A stretch of 64,000 nt of DNA, from positions 28,097 to 92,096 of the forward strand of contig NZ_VCEI01000032.1 in assembly GCF_005860765.1 (NCBI RefSeq). The letters are read 5' to 3'. Positions 34,743 through 44,078 of this stretch are shown one piece after another; the stretch's first letter is position 1, and every line of letters begins with the position of its first letter. Source of the DNA: Dyadobacter sediminis (GTDB taxonomy: Bacteria > Bacteroidota > Bacteroidia > Cytophagales > Spirosomataceae). Position numbers and translations under genes: made by a program. The notes below the pieces were generated by a model. That model was not told the origin of the DNA. It made no database searches and saw only the letters and a list, made by a program, of their open reading frames with translations.

Positions 34743-35417
34743 TTATACCGGCGGTGTGTGCGCAAGATCACCGGAGAAAATGGCTGATTTCCAGTTACTG
34801 ATTTTCAGCAGACGGAAAAACGTATCTTCTTCTATTTCCCTTACGCCGCCGGGTTCAAGTCCGTCCAGCTGAAGATCTTCTATACTTACTCTTACCAAAC
34901 GCCTGCAGCGATGCCCGGCGGTGCGCACCATTTTCCTGACCTGATGATATTTGCCTTCCGTCAGTGAAATCTGAAGCCATGTATTGGGCACATTTTCCCG
35001 TTCTTCATTTCTGAGCTTCGAAAGCATTCCGGGCCGCTGAATTATCGCTACTTCGCAGGGTGCGGTAAGGTACTGAACTCCGCCTTTAATTTCGATATGG
35101 ATGCCGTTCCGTAGCCGTTCCAGTGTTTCCGGACTGACCGCATGCGCAACATTGACCCAGTACGTTCTTTTGTGGGGAATTTCTCCCAGAAACAGCAAGT
35201 TCGTGACCTTTTTGTTTGTCGTCAGGATCAGCAATCCTTCCGAGTTACTATCCAGCCGTCCGATTGCGTGCGTACCTTCCGGAAAGTCAAATGCAAGGTC
35301 GCCAAGCAGGCCCACATCGTCCGGGCTTACAAACTGGGAAACCATATTGGCTGGTTTGTTAATGATGAAGTAACGGTAAGGCTGCGGAATTATATTTTTC
35401 TCAGGCTGATCGGGCAT
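34743..35417 (-). CDS. 23S/16S rRNA pseudouridine synthase, RluE/RsuA family
   Basis: 224-residue enzyme that isomerises uridine to pseudouridine in rRNA. The RsuA-type catalytic motif is HAIGRLDSNSEGLLILTTN, with the nucleophilic Asp after GRL. YRYFIINKPANMVSQF (motif I, KPxN) precedes it and LTEGKYHQVRKMVRTAGHRCRRLVR (motif III) follows. There is no N-terminal S4 domain, which, with the length, matches RluE (23S U2457) better than RsuA or RluB. Assignment of the exact target is inference. Confidence 0.88.
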   Translation of the reverse strand: MPDQPEKNIIPQPYRYFIINKPANMVSQFVSPDDVGLLGDLAFDFPEGTHAIGRLDSNSEGLLILTTNKKVTNLLFLGEIPHKRTYWVNVAHAVSPETLERLRNGIHIEIKGGVQYLTAPCEVAIIQRPGMLSKLRNEERENVPNTWLQISLTEGKYHQVRKMVRTAGHRCRRLVRVSIEDLQLDGLEPGGVREIEEDTFFRLLKISNWKSAIFSGDLAHTPPV

Positions 35418-35477
35418 TCTTTTATTTTTGATAACATTTCCTGAATCTGAAATGATATCTAAAGTACAGGTATTAAA

Positions 35478-36551
35478 TCATTTTACATGCGCTTTTTCAT
35501 AATGCGTTCGCAGCAGGTCTTCTCCGAAGTCATTGGCCAGATCCCTTACAACGGTATGAATGTGGTTGCCGCCATTTTGCGTATTGTCATATTCGATCAG
35601 AAATCCCGGCCCGTGAATGCGGTAATACTGGCCGTGGTTTGCTCCGATAACGGCTTCCTTGTCGCCCATCCATGCAAAATGAATTTTATCGATGTCCGCT
35701 TTTTCCAGTTTGTCCCATTGCTGGTTTTTCAGCGTGACATGGTATCGGTCCAGATACGCCATAATCAGTTTTTTGAAAAGATCTTTCTGCTCGCTGTTCA
35801 TTTCGCTCATCGGGATTCCTTCCATTTTATCAAGAGAAGCTTTTCTGCTGTTGGACGTAAAAATTTCATTGGGCGACTGCTCCGCAAGCACGGCTTTTTC
35901 GTGCTGCGATGCATTCATGCTGTGTAAAAGCTCAAACGCCAAATCCTGTTCCGATTTGAGAATCCTTTTGCCTTTCTGCGGCACATCTGCCAGCACCTTG
36001 CCGGGATTGCTGCCCATGAAGCTCGGCGTATACGTGATTTCGCCGTTTACGGATGAAAAATGAAGTGACAGATGATGTCCTTCCACGCGCCAGCCCCACG
36101 GATCGCTGCTGCCGGGATTACCGAAAATGAGAAAAGCAAAGTTTTCCGGATCGCGGTACGTATCATTCGCTGGCCGGCTTTCGACCACGCGCAAGACATT
36201 TTCCAGATCAATAATCTGTTCCGCTTTGCTGTATCCTTCCGGGCTCAGTACAAGTTGCACCATAGCCATGGCTGCACGGCGCTGTGCGGCATTCATATAT
36301 TTCAAAGCCAGTCCTTTTCTTGTACGCGGCGTAAAATGCCAGTCAAATCTGGAGAGATCGGAAAAAGGCACAACAGCTGTTTTTTTCTGGTCATCATTCA
36401 GCGTTTTGAGGAATGATCCTGCCGCTTCGGACATTTGCTTTGCCAGCTTTTCATCTTTCATATCCGGTTTCTCAAACCGCTTTTCGGAAGGCACAGCAAA
36501 AGAAATGCTAATCAAACTACTTAGAAACAGCAAACAGGCCATGATTTTCAT
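35478..36551 (-). CDS. Secreted DUF3500 protein
   Basis: 357-residue exported protein (signal MKIMACLLFLSSLISISFA). The body matches DUF3500: FDWHFTPRTRKGLALKYMNAAQRRAAMAMVQLVLSPEGYSKAEQII, NFAFLIFGNPGSSDPWGWRVEGHHLSLHFSSVNGEITYTPSFMGSNPG, and a C-terminal HGQYYRIHGPGFLIEYDNTQNGGNHIHTVVRDLANDFGEDLL. The conserved His residues in GHHLSLHF and NHIHTVVRD suggest a metal site, but no activity is established. Lone gene, divergent from dgt. Confidence 0.88.
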   Translation of the reverse strand: MKIMACLLFLSSLISISFAVPSEKRFEKPDMKDEKLAKQMSEAAGSFLKTLNDDQKKTAVVPFSDLSRFDWHFTPRTRKGLALKYMNAAQRRAAMAMVQLVLSPEGYSKAEQIIDLENVLRVVESRPANDTYRDPENFAFLIFGNPGSSDPWGWRVEGHHLSLHFSSVNGEITYTPSFMGSNPGKVLADVPQKGKRILKSEQDLAFELLHSMNASQHEKAVLAEQSPNEIFTSNSRKASLDKMEGIPMSEMNSEQKDLFKKLIMAYLDRYHVTLKNQQWDKLEKADIDKIHFAWMGDKEAVIGANHGQYYRIHGPGFLIEYDNTQNGGNHIHTVVRDLANDFGEDLLRTHYEKAHVK

Positions 36552-36694
36552 ATGATCTCTAATTTAAAATAACCCAATTTGTTCTTGGCAAAATTAAAAG
36601 AGTTGTATTTCAGGAAACTACCTTGCAGAATATGCCTGATCATCAGAATATCGTAAAAAGCATTTAGATTTGTTTTTAGCTAACTATTTTGACA

Positions 36695-38038
36695 ATGATC
36701 TGGGAAAAACTGCTTTCTGCAAAACGTTGGGGAAGTGAAGATAAATACAATGCCGATCCGGCCGAGGCGCGTTCCGAGTTCCAGAGGGATTACGACCGGC
36801 TTATTTTTTCCTCGCCGTTCCGCAGGCTTCAGAACAAAACACAGGTTTTTCCGCTGCCCGGAAGCATTTTCGTTCACAACCGGCTTACGCACAGTCTGGA
36901 AGTCGCCAGCGTGGGAAAGTCGCTCGGACGAATATTTTACAACAAGCTAAGAGCGGACAATCCGAACATTGACGAAAAACTTCCGCTGATCAGTGAAATC
37001 GGAAACATCATTTCGGCGGCATGTCTGGCGCATGACCTTGGCAATCCGGCTTTCGGGCATTCCGGAGAAGCGGCGATTTCACATTATTTTACCAACGGCC
37101 CCGGACTTGCGTATAAAAGCAAAGTCAGCGAAGCACAATGGGCTGATCTTGCGAACTTTGAAGGAAACGCCAATGCATTCCGCATTCTGACGCATCCGTA
37201 TGCCGGAAAAGGGTACGGCAGCTTTGCGCTTACTTATTCTACATTGGCTGCCATTGCCAAGTATCCGTGCGAGTCCATTGCAGGGCATGACAAAACGCGT
37301 ATTTACACCAAAAAATACGGCTTCTTTCAGTCTGAAATAGCCGGCTTTCAAAAAATAGCATCCGAACTGGGCCTGAATAAAGTAAGCGATTCGCCGCTGG
37401 TTTACAAGCGCCATCCACTCGTTTATCTTGTGGAAGCAGCCGACGATATCTGTTACAGCATCATTGACCTGGAAGATGCGCACCGGCTTAAAATCCTGTC
37501 GTATCAGGAAGTGGAAAGTCTGCTGCTCAGGCTTTGCAACGATCCGAAAATGGAATCGCGGCTGGCTGAAATTGAGGATGACGATGCCCGGATAAGCTTT
37601 CTGCGTGCCAAATCCATCAGTACGCTTATCGGTTCCTGCTCCGAACTCTTCTACAATGAACAGGAAGCCATTCTGGAAGGCCATTTCAACTACGGACTGC
37701 TGGAAATGATCCGTGAACCTTACCGTTCGGTCATGCAGGAAATCACGAAGATTTCCATTAACAAAATCTACAATTACTCTTCCGTCGTGCAGATTGAAGT
37801 GGCCGGTTACAAAGTTATGGGCGGACTGCTGGAAGAATTCATTCCTGCCTACATTCATAACAATTCACACTACACCAGAAAGCTCGTTGAACTGATTCCC
37901 AAGCAGTTTATTACGTCCAGAACGGATGAATTTTCGAAAATCCAGACTGTTCTGGATTTTGTTTCCGGCATGACGGACCTGTATGCCGTTGAGCTGTTCA
38001 GGAAGATCAAAGGCATTTCATTTCCGGCTATCGGATAA
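36695..38038 (+). CDS. dgt: Deoxyguanosinetriphosphate triphosphohydrolase
   Basis: 447-residue HD-domain dNTPase that splits dGTP into deoxyguanosine and triphosphate. Motifs: YDRLIFSSPFRRLQNKTQVFPL, NRLTHSLEVASVGKSLGR (His66 ligand), CLAHDLGNPAFGHSGE (HD at 113-114) and EAADDICYSIIDLEDAH (last Asp ligand). The start is the ATG at 36695; the TTG two codons upstream is less likely. Together with nrdB elsewhere in the window it belongs to dNTP pool control, but the genes are not linked. Confidence 0.93.
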   Translation: MIWEKLLSAKRWGSEDKYNADPAEARSEFQRDYDRLIFSSPFRRLQNKTQVFPLPGSIFVHNRLTHSLEVASVGKSLGRIFYNKLRADNPNIDEKLPLISEIGNIISAACLAHDLGNPAFGHSGEAAISHYFTNGPGLAYKSKVSEAQWADLANFEGNANAFRILTHPYAGKGYGSFALTYSTLAAIAKYPCESIAGHDKTRIYTKKYGFFQSEIAGFQKIASELGLNKVSDSPLVYKRHPLVYLVEAADDICYSIIDLEDAHRLKILSYQEVESLLLRLCNDPKMESRLAEIEDDDARISFLRAKSISTLIGSCSELFYNEQEAILEGHFNYGLLEMIREPYRSVMQEITKISINKIYNYSSVVQIEVAGYKVMGGLLEEFIPAYIHNNSHYTRKLVELIPKQFITSRTDEFSKIQTVLDFVSGMTDLYAVELFRKIKGISFPAIG

Positions 38039-38146
38039 ATTACACCTATTACAAATCATTTATTACATCACGTAAAATTAATTCGCTTAAATAAAACTTT
38101 TATGTAAATTTAGAGTCGGTAATTTTTATATCAATTCTTTATACAC

Positions 38147-39268
38147 ATGCACATAGAACAGTTTGTTTATACCCCTGACATCACTGCTGTTTCGTTCTCA
38201 TTTGATCCCCATCTGCTGTTTGTTTTCGGAAGCCGCGCATTGCTGACCAATGCGGATATTACTGGCCAACTCGCTGCAAAATACCCGAATGCCGTTTTCT
38301 CGGGCTGCTCTACGGCCGGAGAAATTGTCAATGAATCGGTCAGGGACAATACAGTGATCGTTACGGGAATTCTGTTTAAAAACACGACGGTTAAAAGTTC
38401 AAAAATAAAGTTGGAAGACATTGGTTACAGCAGCATTGAAGCCGGAAAACAGCTTGTAATGCAACTTCCTTCCGACGGGCTGAAACACGTTTTTGTAGTT
38501 TCGGACGGCCTGAAAGTAAATGGTACCGACCTCGTAAAAGGCATGAGGGAATTCCTGGCGCCTGACGTCATGCTGACCGGTGGTCTGGCCGGTGACGGGT
38601 CCAATTTTGCGAAAACGGTTGTTGTGGAGCCGGACGGCACCGTAGCAAGCGAAAGTGTGGCGGCAATCGGCTTTTACGGCGAAACGCTGTCCATCGGATT
38701 CGGTTCAAAAGGCGGCTGGGACAGTTTCGGGCTCGACCGGCTTGTAACAAAATCAAAGGAAAATGTACTGTATGAAATTGACGGACAGCCTGCGCTGGAC
38801 CTCTACAAATCGTTTCTCGGCGAAAAAGCCAGAGACCTTCCCGCTTCGGGACTGCTGTTCCCGCTGAGCATGCGCGACAATGAAGAAAGGGCGCCCGTTG
38901 TAAGAACAATCCTGGGAATCAGCGAAGAAGAGAAAAGCCTGACCTTTGCGGGCGATATTCCGGAAGGCTCTTTTGTAAGGCTCATGAAAGCCAATAACGA
39001 CCGACTGATCACCGGCGCGGAAGAAGCTGCGTACGCCGCTGCGGACGGGCTTTTCGATCATCCCGAATTTGCACTGCTTGTCAGTTGCGTAGGCCGCAAG
39101 CTCGTATTGAAGCAAATGATCGAAGAAGAAGTGGAATGCGTTTCGCATGTACTTGGCAAGCCTGTGATTACCGGTTTTTATTCCTATGGAGAACTCGCTC
39201 CGTTTAACCGGCATTCTTCCTGCGAACTGCACAACCAGACCATGACCATTACGACTTTCCGGGAATAA
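38147..39268 (+). CDS. FIST N/C domain small-ligand sensor protein
   Basis: 373-residue protein made of a FIST_N domain (about 20-215; FVFGSRALL, PNAVFSGCSTAGEI, VFVVSDGLKVNGTDLVKGMRE, LTGGLAGDGSNFAKTVV) and a FIST_C domain (about 225-365; ENVLYEIDGQPALDLYKSFLG, EEAAYAAADGL, FALLVSCVGRKLVL, PVITGFYSYGELAPF). FIST modules are predicted intracellular sensors of small molecules such as amino acids and occur beside signalling genes. There is no membrane segment. It is first in a four-gene run with a histidine kinase 3 nt downstream, so it probably presents the signal to that kinase. Confidence 0.92.
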   Translation: MHIEQFVYTPDITAVSFSFDPHLLFVFGSRALLTNADITGQLAAKYPNAVFSGCSTAGEIVNESVRDNTVIVTGILFKNTTVKSSKIKLEDIGYSSIEAGKQLVMQLPSDGLKHVFVVSDGLKVNGTDLVKGMREFLAPDVMLTGGLAGDGSNFAKTVVVEPDGTVASESVAAIGFYGETLSIGFGSKGGWDSFGLDRLVTKSKENVLYEIDGQPALDLYKSFLGEKARDLPASGLLFPLSMRDNEERAPVVRTILGISEEEKSLTFAGDIPEGSFVRLMKANNDRLITGAEEAAYAAADGLFDHPEFALLVSCVGRKLVLKQMIEEEVECVSHVLGKPVITGFYSYGELAPFNRHSSCELHNQTMTITTFRE

Positions 39269-39271
39269 CCG

Positions 39272-40615
39272 ATGCAATCAGCTGAAATATCCGAAACCAA
39301 TTACCACCGGCTGCTGAAACGGCAGATTAGGAAATTTCTTCCTGAAAAGCTGGCCGCTGATCCTGCTCTGCAGGACTTTCTTTTGTCTGTACATCAGGCT
39401 TATGCAGAGTTTCAGGACGATCTGGTACGAGTGGAGCATATTCTGGAACAAAGTTCCGGCGAGCTGTTCAAGGCAAACCGGGAACTGAGCAGGATTGCGC
39501 AGGAAAAAACCGCGGAGGCCGCCGTATCGAGCAAACGGTTGCAGGACGTGGCCGCCAGCATATCGGAAGTGCTTATCCAGCTTGACAAGCAGGGAAAAAT
39601 CGTTTATCTGAACCATGCATGGGAAACGATCACGGGTTATTCCGTTGCAGAAAGTCTGAACAAAAAGCTTACGGACTTTCCGGTTGCGCCGGAGTCAAAG
39701 GAAAGTATTGAAGAAACATTGAATTCCAGTGAAGCTGCGGTAAAAGGAATTTTTGAGATAACGACTGCGGACGGAAGCAGAAAATGGCTCGGCATTTCAC
39801 TAAGCCATCACAACTCGTTTGACAACCAGATTATGGGACATATAGGCACCCTTGCTGACATTACGGACAGAATCAATGCCGAAAAAAAACTAAAATCCTA
39901 CATGCGCGATCTGGAAAGGATCAATGCGGAGCTGGACCAGTTTGCATATGTAGTGAGCCACGACCTCAAAGCGCCGCTGCGTGCCATCAACAATCTTTCC
40001 GAATGGATAGAAGAAGACCTTGCCGAAGTGCTCGCCGGCGATACGCGCGACCAGTTCAATCTTTTGCGAGGAAGGGTCCACCGCATGGAGGGCCTTATCA
40101 ACGGAATTTTGTCGTACTCCAGAGCCGGAAGGATCAAAACGGCAAGCGAACGCTTTTTTGTAAAACCCGTTGTCGATGATCTTTGCGAAACTTTCAGCAC
40201 AAAAAAACCGATCGAGTTCGTGATGGAAGGAAATCCGGAGCTTGAAATTGTTTCCGAAAAAATTACGCTGACGCAGATTCTCCAGAACCTGATCTCGAAC
40301 GGCATCAAATACAATGACAAACCGCAAATCCGGATTACAGTCGGATGGACAGAACAGGAATCGGGACTTGAATTTTTTGTAAGCGACAACGGCCCCGGAA
40401 TCAGTCCCGAATATTTTGAAAAGATCTTTGTCATTTTCCAGACACTGCAATCGAGAGACGAGGTGGAAAGCACCGGAGTAGGGCTGGCCATCGTCAAGAA
40501 AATCATTGATGAAAAAGGAGGGGTAATCAAAATAGAATCCACCATGACAAAAGGGACGACTTTCTTTTTTACCTGGCCCAAAAACGAAACAAAGAAAAAA
40601 GATACCGCCACATAA
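39272..40615 (+). CDS. Cytoplasmic PAS-domain sensor histidine kinase
   Basis: 447 residues without membrane helices. An N-terminal helical/coiled region (1-105) is followed by a PAS/PAC unit (about 105-215; VLIQLDKQGKIVYLNHAWETITGYSVAES), a dimerisation/phosphoacceptor domain with His230 in AYVVSHDLKAPLRAINNLSEW, and an ATPase domain with N (QNLISNGIKYND), G1 (VSDNGPGISPEY), F and G2 (STGVGLAIVKKIIDEKGG) boxes. The SHDLKAPLRAI phosphoacceptor sequence is phytochrome-like. Three nucleotides from the FIST gene and 41 nt from the response regulator. With no receptor domain of its own it probably receives input from FIST. Confidence 0.93.
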   Translation: MQSAEISETNYHRLLKRQIRKFLPEKLAADPALQDFLLSVHQAYAEFQDDLVRVEHILEQSSGELFKANRELSRIAQEKTAEAAVSSKRLQDVAASISEVLIQLDKQGKIVYLNHAWETITGYSVAESLNKKLTDFPVAPESKESIEETLNSSEAAVKGIFEITTADGSRKWLGISLSHHNSFDNQIMGHIGTLADITDRINAEKKLKSYMRDLERINAELDQFAYVVSHDLKAPLRAINNLSEWIEEDLAEVLAGDTRDQFNLLRGRVHRMEGLINGILSYSRAGRIKTASERFFVKPVVDDLCETFSTKKPIEFVMEGNPELEIVSEKITLTQILQNLISNGIKYNDKPQIRITVGWTEQESGLEFFVSDNGPGISPEYFEKIFVIFQTLQSRDEVESTGVGLAIVKKIIDEKGGVIKIESTMTKGTTFFFTWPKNETKKKDTAT

Positions 40616-40656
40616 ACTCATGCCGTACAGATTCTCAACTAAAAAGAAACTTTAAA

Positions 40657-41088
40657 ATGTCCCTTTCAAATCCTTTACCCATGTCCATTCTTCTGGTCGA
40701 AGACGATGAAGTAGATGTAATGAATGTAAAACGCGCATTCAAAAAAAACAACATTTCAAACCAGATCATCGTGGCACATAACGGTATTGAGGCCCTGGAA
40801 ATATTGCGTGCGCCTGCATCTTCTTTACCAAAACCAAAAGTTGCACTGCTCGACCTGAATATGCCGAAAATGGGCGGAATTGAATTCCTTAAGGAAATCA
40901 GACAGGATCCGAACCTGCATTCGCTTTCTGTTTTTGTGATGACCACATCCAATGAAGATGCAGACAAGATTGAAGCTTTTAACCTGAACGTTGCAGGCTA
41001 TATCCTGAAACCATTGTCCATGGACAGGTTTATTGCAGCGGTTTCAACTTTAAACGATTACTGGACACTTTGCGAATTCCCTGAATAA
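40657..41088 (+). CDS. Single-domain response regulator (Rcp1-like)
   Basis: 143 residues consisting only of a receiver domain: acidic pocket ILLVEDDEVDV, phosphoacceptor Asp66 in ALLDLNMPKMGG, switch Thr/Ser in FVMTTSNEDADKI and Lys in YILKPLSM. There is no DNA-binding or enzyme output. Similar small regulators partner with phytochrome-like kinases that share the upstream kinase's phosphoacceptor sequence. The start may instead be the ATG at 40681 (MSILLVEDD). It probably shuttles phosphate between the two kinases flanking it. Confidence 0.93.
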   Translation: MSLSNPLPMSILLVEDDEVDVMNVKRAFKKNNISNQIIVAHNGIEALEILRAPASSLPKPKVALLDLNMPKMGGIEFLKEIRQDPNLHSLSVFVMTTSNEDADKIEAFNLNVAGYILKPLSMDRFIAAVSTLNDYWTLCEFPE

Positions 41089-41113
41089 TTTACACACACC
41101 TTTCTAATTCAAT

Positions 41114-43090
41114 ATGACACCACTTACTATCCTGCTGGTTGAAGATGACGAAATTGACGCTCTGGAATTCAAGCGCGCTATTAAAAAAGCGGATGTAGAA
41201 GTCGAAGAAATCCGCACCTGCAGATATGCGGAAGATGCTTTGACGACGCTCGACAGCTGGACGCCGCGCTGTATTTTTCTTGACTATCAGCTGCCTAAGA
41301 CAAACGGCCTGGAATTGCTGAAAAGAATCAAGAAAATTGCCCCTTCCATTCCGGTAATAGTCCTTACCTCGCAAGGCGATGAACGGATTGCCGTAGAAAT
41401 GATGAAGGCCGGAGCCATCGATTATTTCCCGAAGTCGGAAATCAATGCGGAGAAGTTCACGAAAACTTTCCATACCATGAGCCAGATGCTCGAGGTGGAA
41501 AAAGGAAGAGAAGAAGCCCAGCATGAACTGGCGGAAAAAGAGGAATTCATCAGTAAAATAGCCCTTTTGTCGCCCAATATCCTGTATGTGATTGACATTG
41601 AAAAATGGACCAATATCTTTCATAACAAACAGATATGGAAAATTCTTGGCTATTCTGAAGATGACCTGATCGTAGATGCCAATAACGGTTTTTCCAAAAT
41701 CATCAACACACAGGATCAGCGGTTGTTTTACAAGCATTACTACTACATGCGGCGCTGTGTGAAAGATGCGCAGGTTGTGGAAAAAGAATTTCGTTTGAAA
41801 CACAAGAATGGCTCCGACGTCTGGATCATCACCCGCGAAGTACCTTTCAGGCGCAATAGTGAAGGAACGGTCAAGGAAGTATTCGGAACAGCGATCGATA
41901 TTACAAGTCGCAAACAGGCAGAACAGGAACTGATCCAGGCCAAGAAAGATGCGGAAGAAGCGACCCGGATCAAGTCGGATTTTCTTTCGACCATGAGCCA
42001 CGAAATCCGTACGCCTATGAATGCCATTATCGGTTTTACGGATCTGCTGCTTTCAGGAAATCTTTCGGAGCAGGATGGCCAGTATCTGAAAATGATCAAA
42101 TATTCGGCCGATAACCTGATGGTGATCCTGAACGACATTCTTGATTTTTCAAAAATAGAAGCCGGCAAGTTCAAGCTGGAAAACTTCGAGTTTGACCTGC
42201 GCGAAAAACTGGGTTATCTGGTCAAAACCTTTGAAGTAAGCGCAAGAGACAAGGGAATTGCACTGGAATTTCATGTAAATGATGACGTACCGCATATCCT
42301 GATGGGCGATGCCTATCGCCTGAACCAGATTCTGATCAATCTGGTAGGGAACGCCTTGAAATTTACGGAAAAAGGATTTGTGCGTATTTCTGTTTTCCTG
42401 CATCAGGATCACGGCGATCATCTGGATATCAGAATAGAAGTTTCGGATACGGGCATTGGAATTCCTGAAGACAAGCTGAGCCTTATTTTCGACAGTTTTT
42501 CACAGGTACATAACAACAATGCATCCAAATTCTTTGGCGGTACGGGACTTGGCCTGACCATAACCCGCAAGATTACCGAGCTTATGAAAGGCTCCATTTC
42601 GGTCAGCAGCAAGCCGGGCGAAGGCGCGACTTTCAGCGTAATCCTGAATTTTGCAAAAGGCGATACTTCCTATAAAGAAGAGAAAACAGACAGCCACGCA
42701 GTGCCTTCGCTTAAAGGATACCGCATACTTGCCGCCGAGGACATACTGGCCAATCAGGTTTTACTGAAACATTTGCTGATGAAATGGGAAGCCGATTTTG
42801 TGATCTGCAACAATGGCAAGGAAGTGCTTACCGCATTGGAGGAAAGTGACTTTGACCTGATCCTGATGGATATCCAAATGCCGATTATGGACGGGGTTAC
42901 GGCTATGAAGAAAATCCAGACGCAGTTACAGCAATATGCGCACATACCTGTAATTGCATTTACGGCCGATACTTTCGCGGAAAAAACCCTTGAAATTGCC
43001 GCATGCAATTTCAGCGGATTTGTTACCAAACCGTTCAAAGCAGAAGATCTGATCAGGGAAATAAGCCGGCATCTCGTTGTATTAAACTGA
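41114..43090 (+). CDS. Hybrid histidine kinase REC-PAS-HisKA-HATPase-REC
   Basis: 658-residue cytoplasmic hybrid kinase. The first receiver (1-122) has its Asp at about residue 57 (FLDYQLPKTNGL). A PAS/PAC domain follows (about 145-270; EVFGTAIDITSRKQAEQEL), then the HisKA box (DFLSTMSHEIRTPMNAIIGF, His at about 296), the ATPase domain (about 400-515; GNALKFTEKGFV, VSDTGIGIPEDKL, FGGTGLGLTITRKI) and a second receiver (about 535-655) with Asp at about 586 (ILMDIQMPIMDGV). The N-terminal receiver could take phosphate from the upstream kinase or regulator and so control this kinase. No output regulator follows, so the final target is elsewhere. Confidence 0.94.
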   Translation: MTPLTILLVEDDEIDALEFKRAIKKADVEVEEIRTCRYAEDALTTLDSWTPRCIFLDYQLPKTNGLELLKRIKKIAPSIPVIVLTSQGDERIAVEMMKAGAIDYFPKSEINAEKFTKTFHTMSQMLEVEKGREEAQHELAEKEEFISKIALLSPNILYVIDIEKWTNIFHNKQIWKILGYSEDDLIVDANNGFSKIINTQDQRLFYKHYYYMRRCVKDAQVVEKEFRLKHKNGSDVWIITREVPFRRNSEGTVKEVFGTAIDITSRKQAEQELIQAKKDAEEATRIKSDFLSTMSHEIRTPMNAIIGFTDLLLSGNLSEQDGQYLKMIKYSADNLMVILNDILDFSKIEAGKFKLENFEFDLREKLGYLVKTFEVSARDKGIALEFHVNDDVPHILMGDAYRLNQILINLVGNALKFTEKGFVRISVFLHQDHGDHLDIRIEVSDTGIGIPEDKLSLIFDSFSQVHNNNASKFFGGTGLGLTITRKITELMKGSISVSSKPGEGATFSVILNFAKGDTSYKEEKTDSHAVPSLKGYRILAAEDILANQVLLKHLLMKWEADFVICNNGKEVLTALEESDFDLILMDIQMPIMDGVTAMKKIQTQLQQYAHIPVIAFTADTFAEKTLEIAACNFSGFVTKPFKAEDLIREISRHLVVLN

Positions 43091-43093
43091 TTT

Positions 43094-43175
43094 AAAAAGA
43101 ACCGGTACCGAATGGACAGCATGATCTTTTCTGTGCCTGCGGACGTATGTTTGGCCAAAAGTGCCGGTTCTTTTT
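43094..43175 (+). terminator. Long-looped hairpin between the kinase and hydrolase genes
   Basis: A 15-bp stem (43094-43108 with 43161-43175, one G-U pair) closes a 52-nt loop and ends in TTTTT right at the ATG (43176) of the next gene. It looks like the terminator of the FIST-kinase operon, but its right arm overlaps the likely leader of the hydrolase gene. Confidence 0.65.
43146..43153 (+). promoter_or_regulatory. Candidate -7 element (TATGTTTG) inside the hairpin loop
   Basis: Exact TAnnTTTG match 23 nt before the hydrolase ATG, within the loop of the hairpin at 43094-43175. No convincing -33 element. If real, transcription would start within the right arm of the hairpin. Confidence 0.3.
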
Positions 43176-44078
43176 ATGAATTACAGTTCAAAAATTGCAT
43201 TCATTCTTTTACAGCTTGCCATCAGCTCGTTTTTGCTGTTGTTTTCAGGATGTTCTTTCAGGCGGATTTCGGTTTCAAAAAATGTTGTTTATCAGAAAGC
43301 AGACAAAACGCATGCTGAACTGTCGCTGAATGTATTTGCACCAAAAAAAACTGAAACGCCGAAGAACGTGCTTGTTTTCTTTCACGGTGGGAACTGGAAC
43401 TCGGGGCGGAAATCGCAGTATGCTATTTTCGGCAGGCACTGGGCCAAAAAAGATGTCGTTGCCGTCATTGCTGATTATCCGCTTAGTCCCGGGGCAGACT
43501 TCTCGGATATGGTTTTGGCCTCAGCCAAAGCTGTGAAATGGGTGAAGGAAAATATCAGTCATTCCGGAGGCAATGCAGAAAGGATATTTGTGTCCGGGCA
43601 TTCTGCCGGTGGCCATCTTGCCGCACTTATTTCAACGGACGATCGGTATTTCGCAAAGCTGGAAATCAGTAACCCGATTGCCGGAACCATTCTCATCGAT
43701 GCCGCCGGCCTGGACATGTACGGCTATCTGAAAGAAGAAAAATTTTCATCCAGACATACATATCTGAATACGTTTACTTCCAATCCGGAAAAGTGGAAGG
43801 AGGCTTCGCCGATTTTTCATCTGCATCCGGCCATGCCGCCCATGCTGATTTACAGCGGAGGCCGTACGTATTCTTCCATTTCAAAAAGCAATCTGAAATT
43901 TGTAACTTCCATCAAGTCCTATGCGCCGGAAACAATTTACCATGTCCAGAATAAGAAGAAACACGTTGCCATGATCCTGCAATTTGTAAATCCGTTGAAC
44001 AGGCGTTACAAGGAAATCAATGCATTCATGAACTCCGTAAAGAGTAAGCCGGAAATCCTCAGCAAACCGGAAAAATAG
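43176..44078 (+). CDS. Alpha/beta hydrolase lipoprotein (esterase/lipase-like)
   Basis: 300-residue hydrolase anchored as a lipoprotein: signal and lipobox LLLFSGC (Cys at about residue 26). Catalytic features: oxyanion motif VFFHGGNWNSG (HGG), nucleophile elbow VSGHSAGGHLAALIS (G-H-S-A-G), and a C-terminal His in KKKHVAMILQF. The HGG + GHSAGG pair is typical of hormone-sensitive-lipase/BD-FAE-like esterases acting on carbohydrate esters or short acyl chains. The start is the ATG at 43176; the GTG at 43161 lies inside the terminator arm. Its 3' end overlaps the convergent pdeM gene by 20 bp. Confidence 0.87.
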   Translation: MNYSSKIAFILLQLAISSFLLLFSGCSFRRISVSKNVVYQKADKTHAELSLNVFAPKKTETPKNVLVFFHGGNWNSGRKSQYAIFGRHWAKKDVVAVIADYPLSPGADFSDMVLASAKAVKWVKENISHSGGNAERIFVSGHSAGGHLAALISTDDRYFAKLEISNPIAGTILIDAAGLDMYGYLKEEKFSSRHTYLNTFTSNPEKWKEASPIFHLHPAMPPMLIYSGGRTYSSISKSNLKFVTSIKSYAPETIYHVQNKKKHVAMILQFVNPLNRRYKEINAFMNSVKSKPEILSKPEK

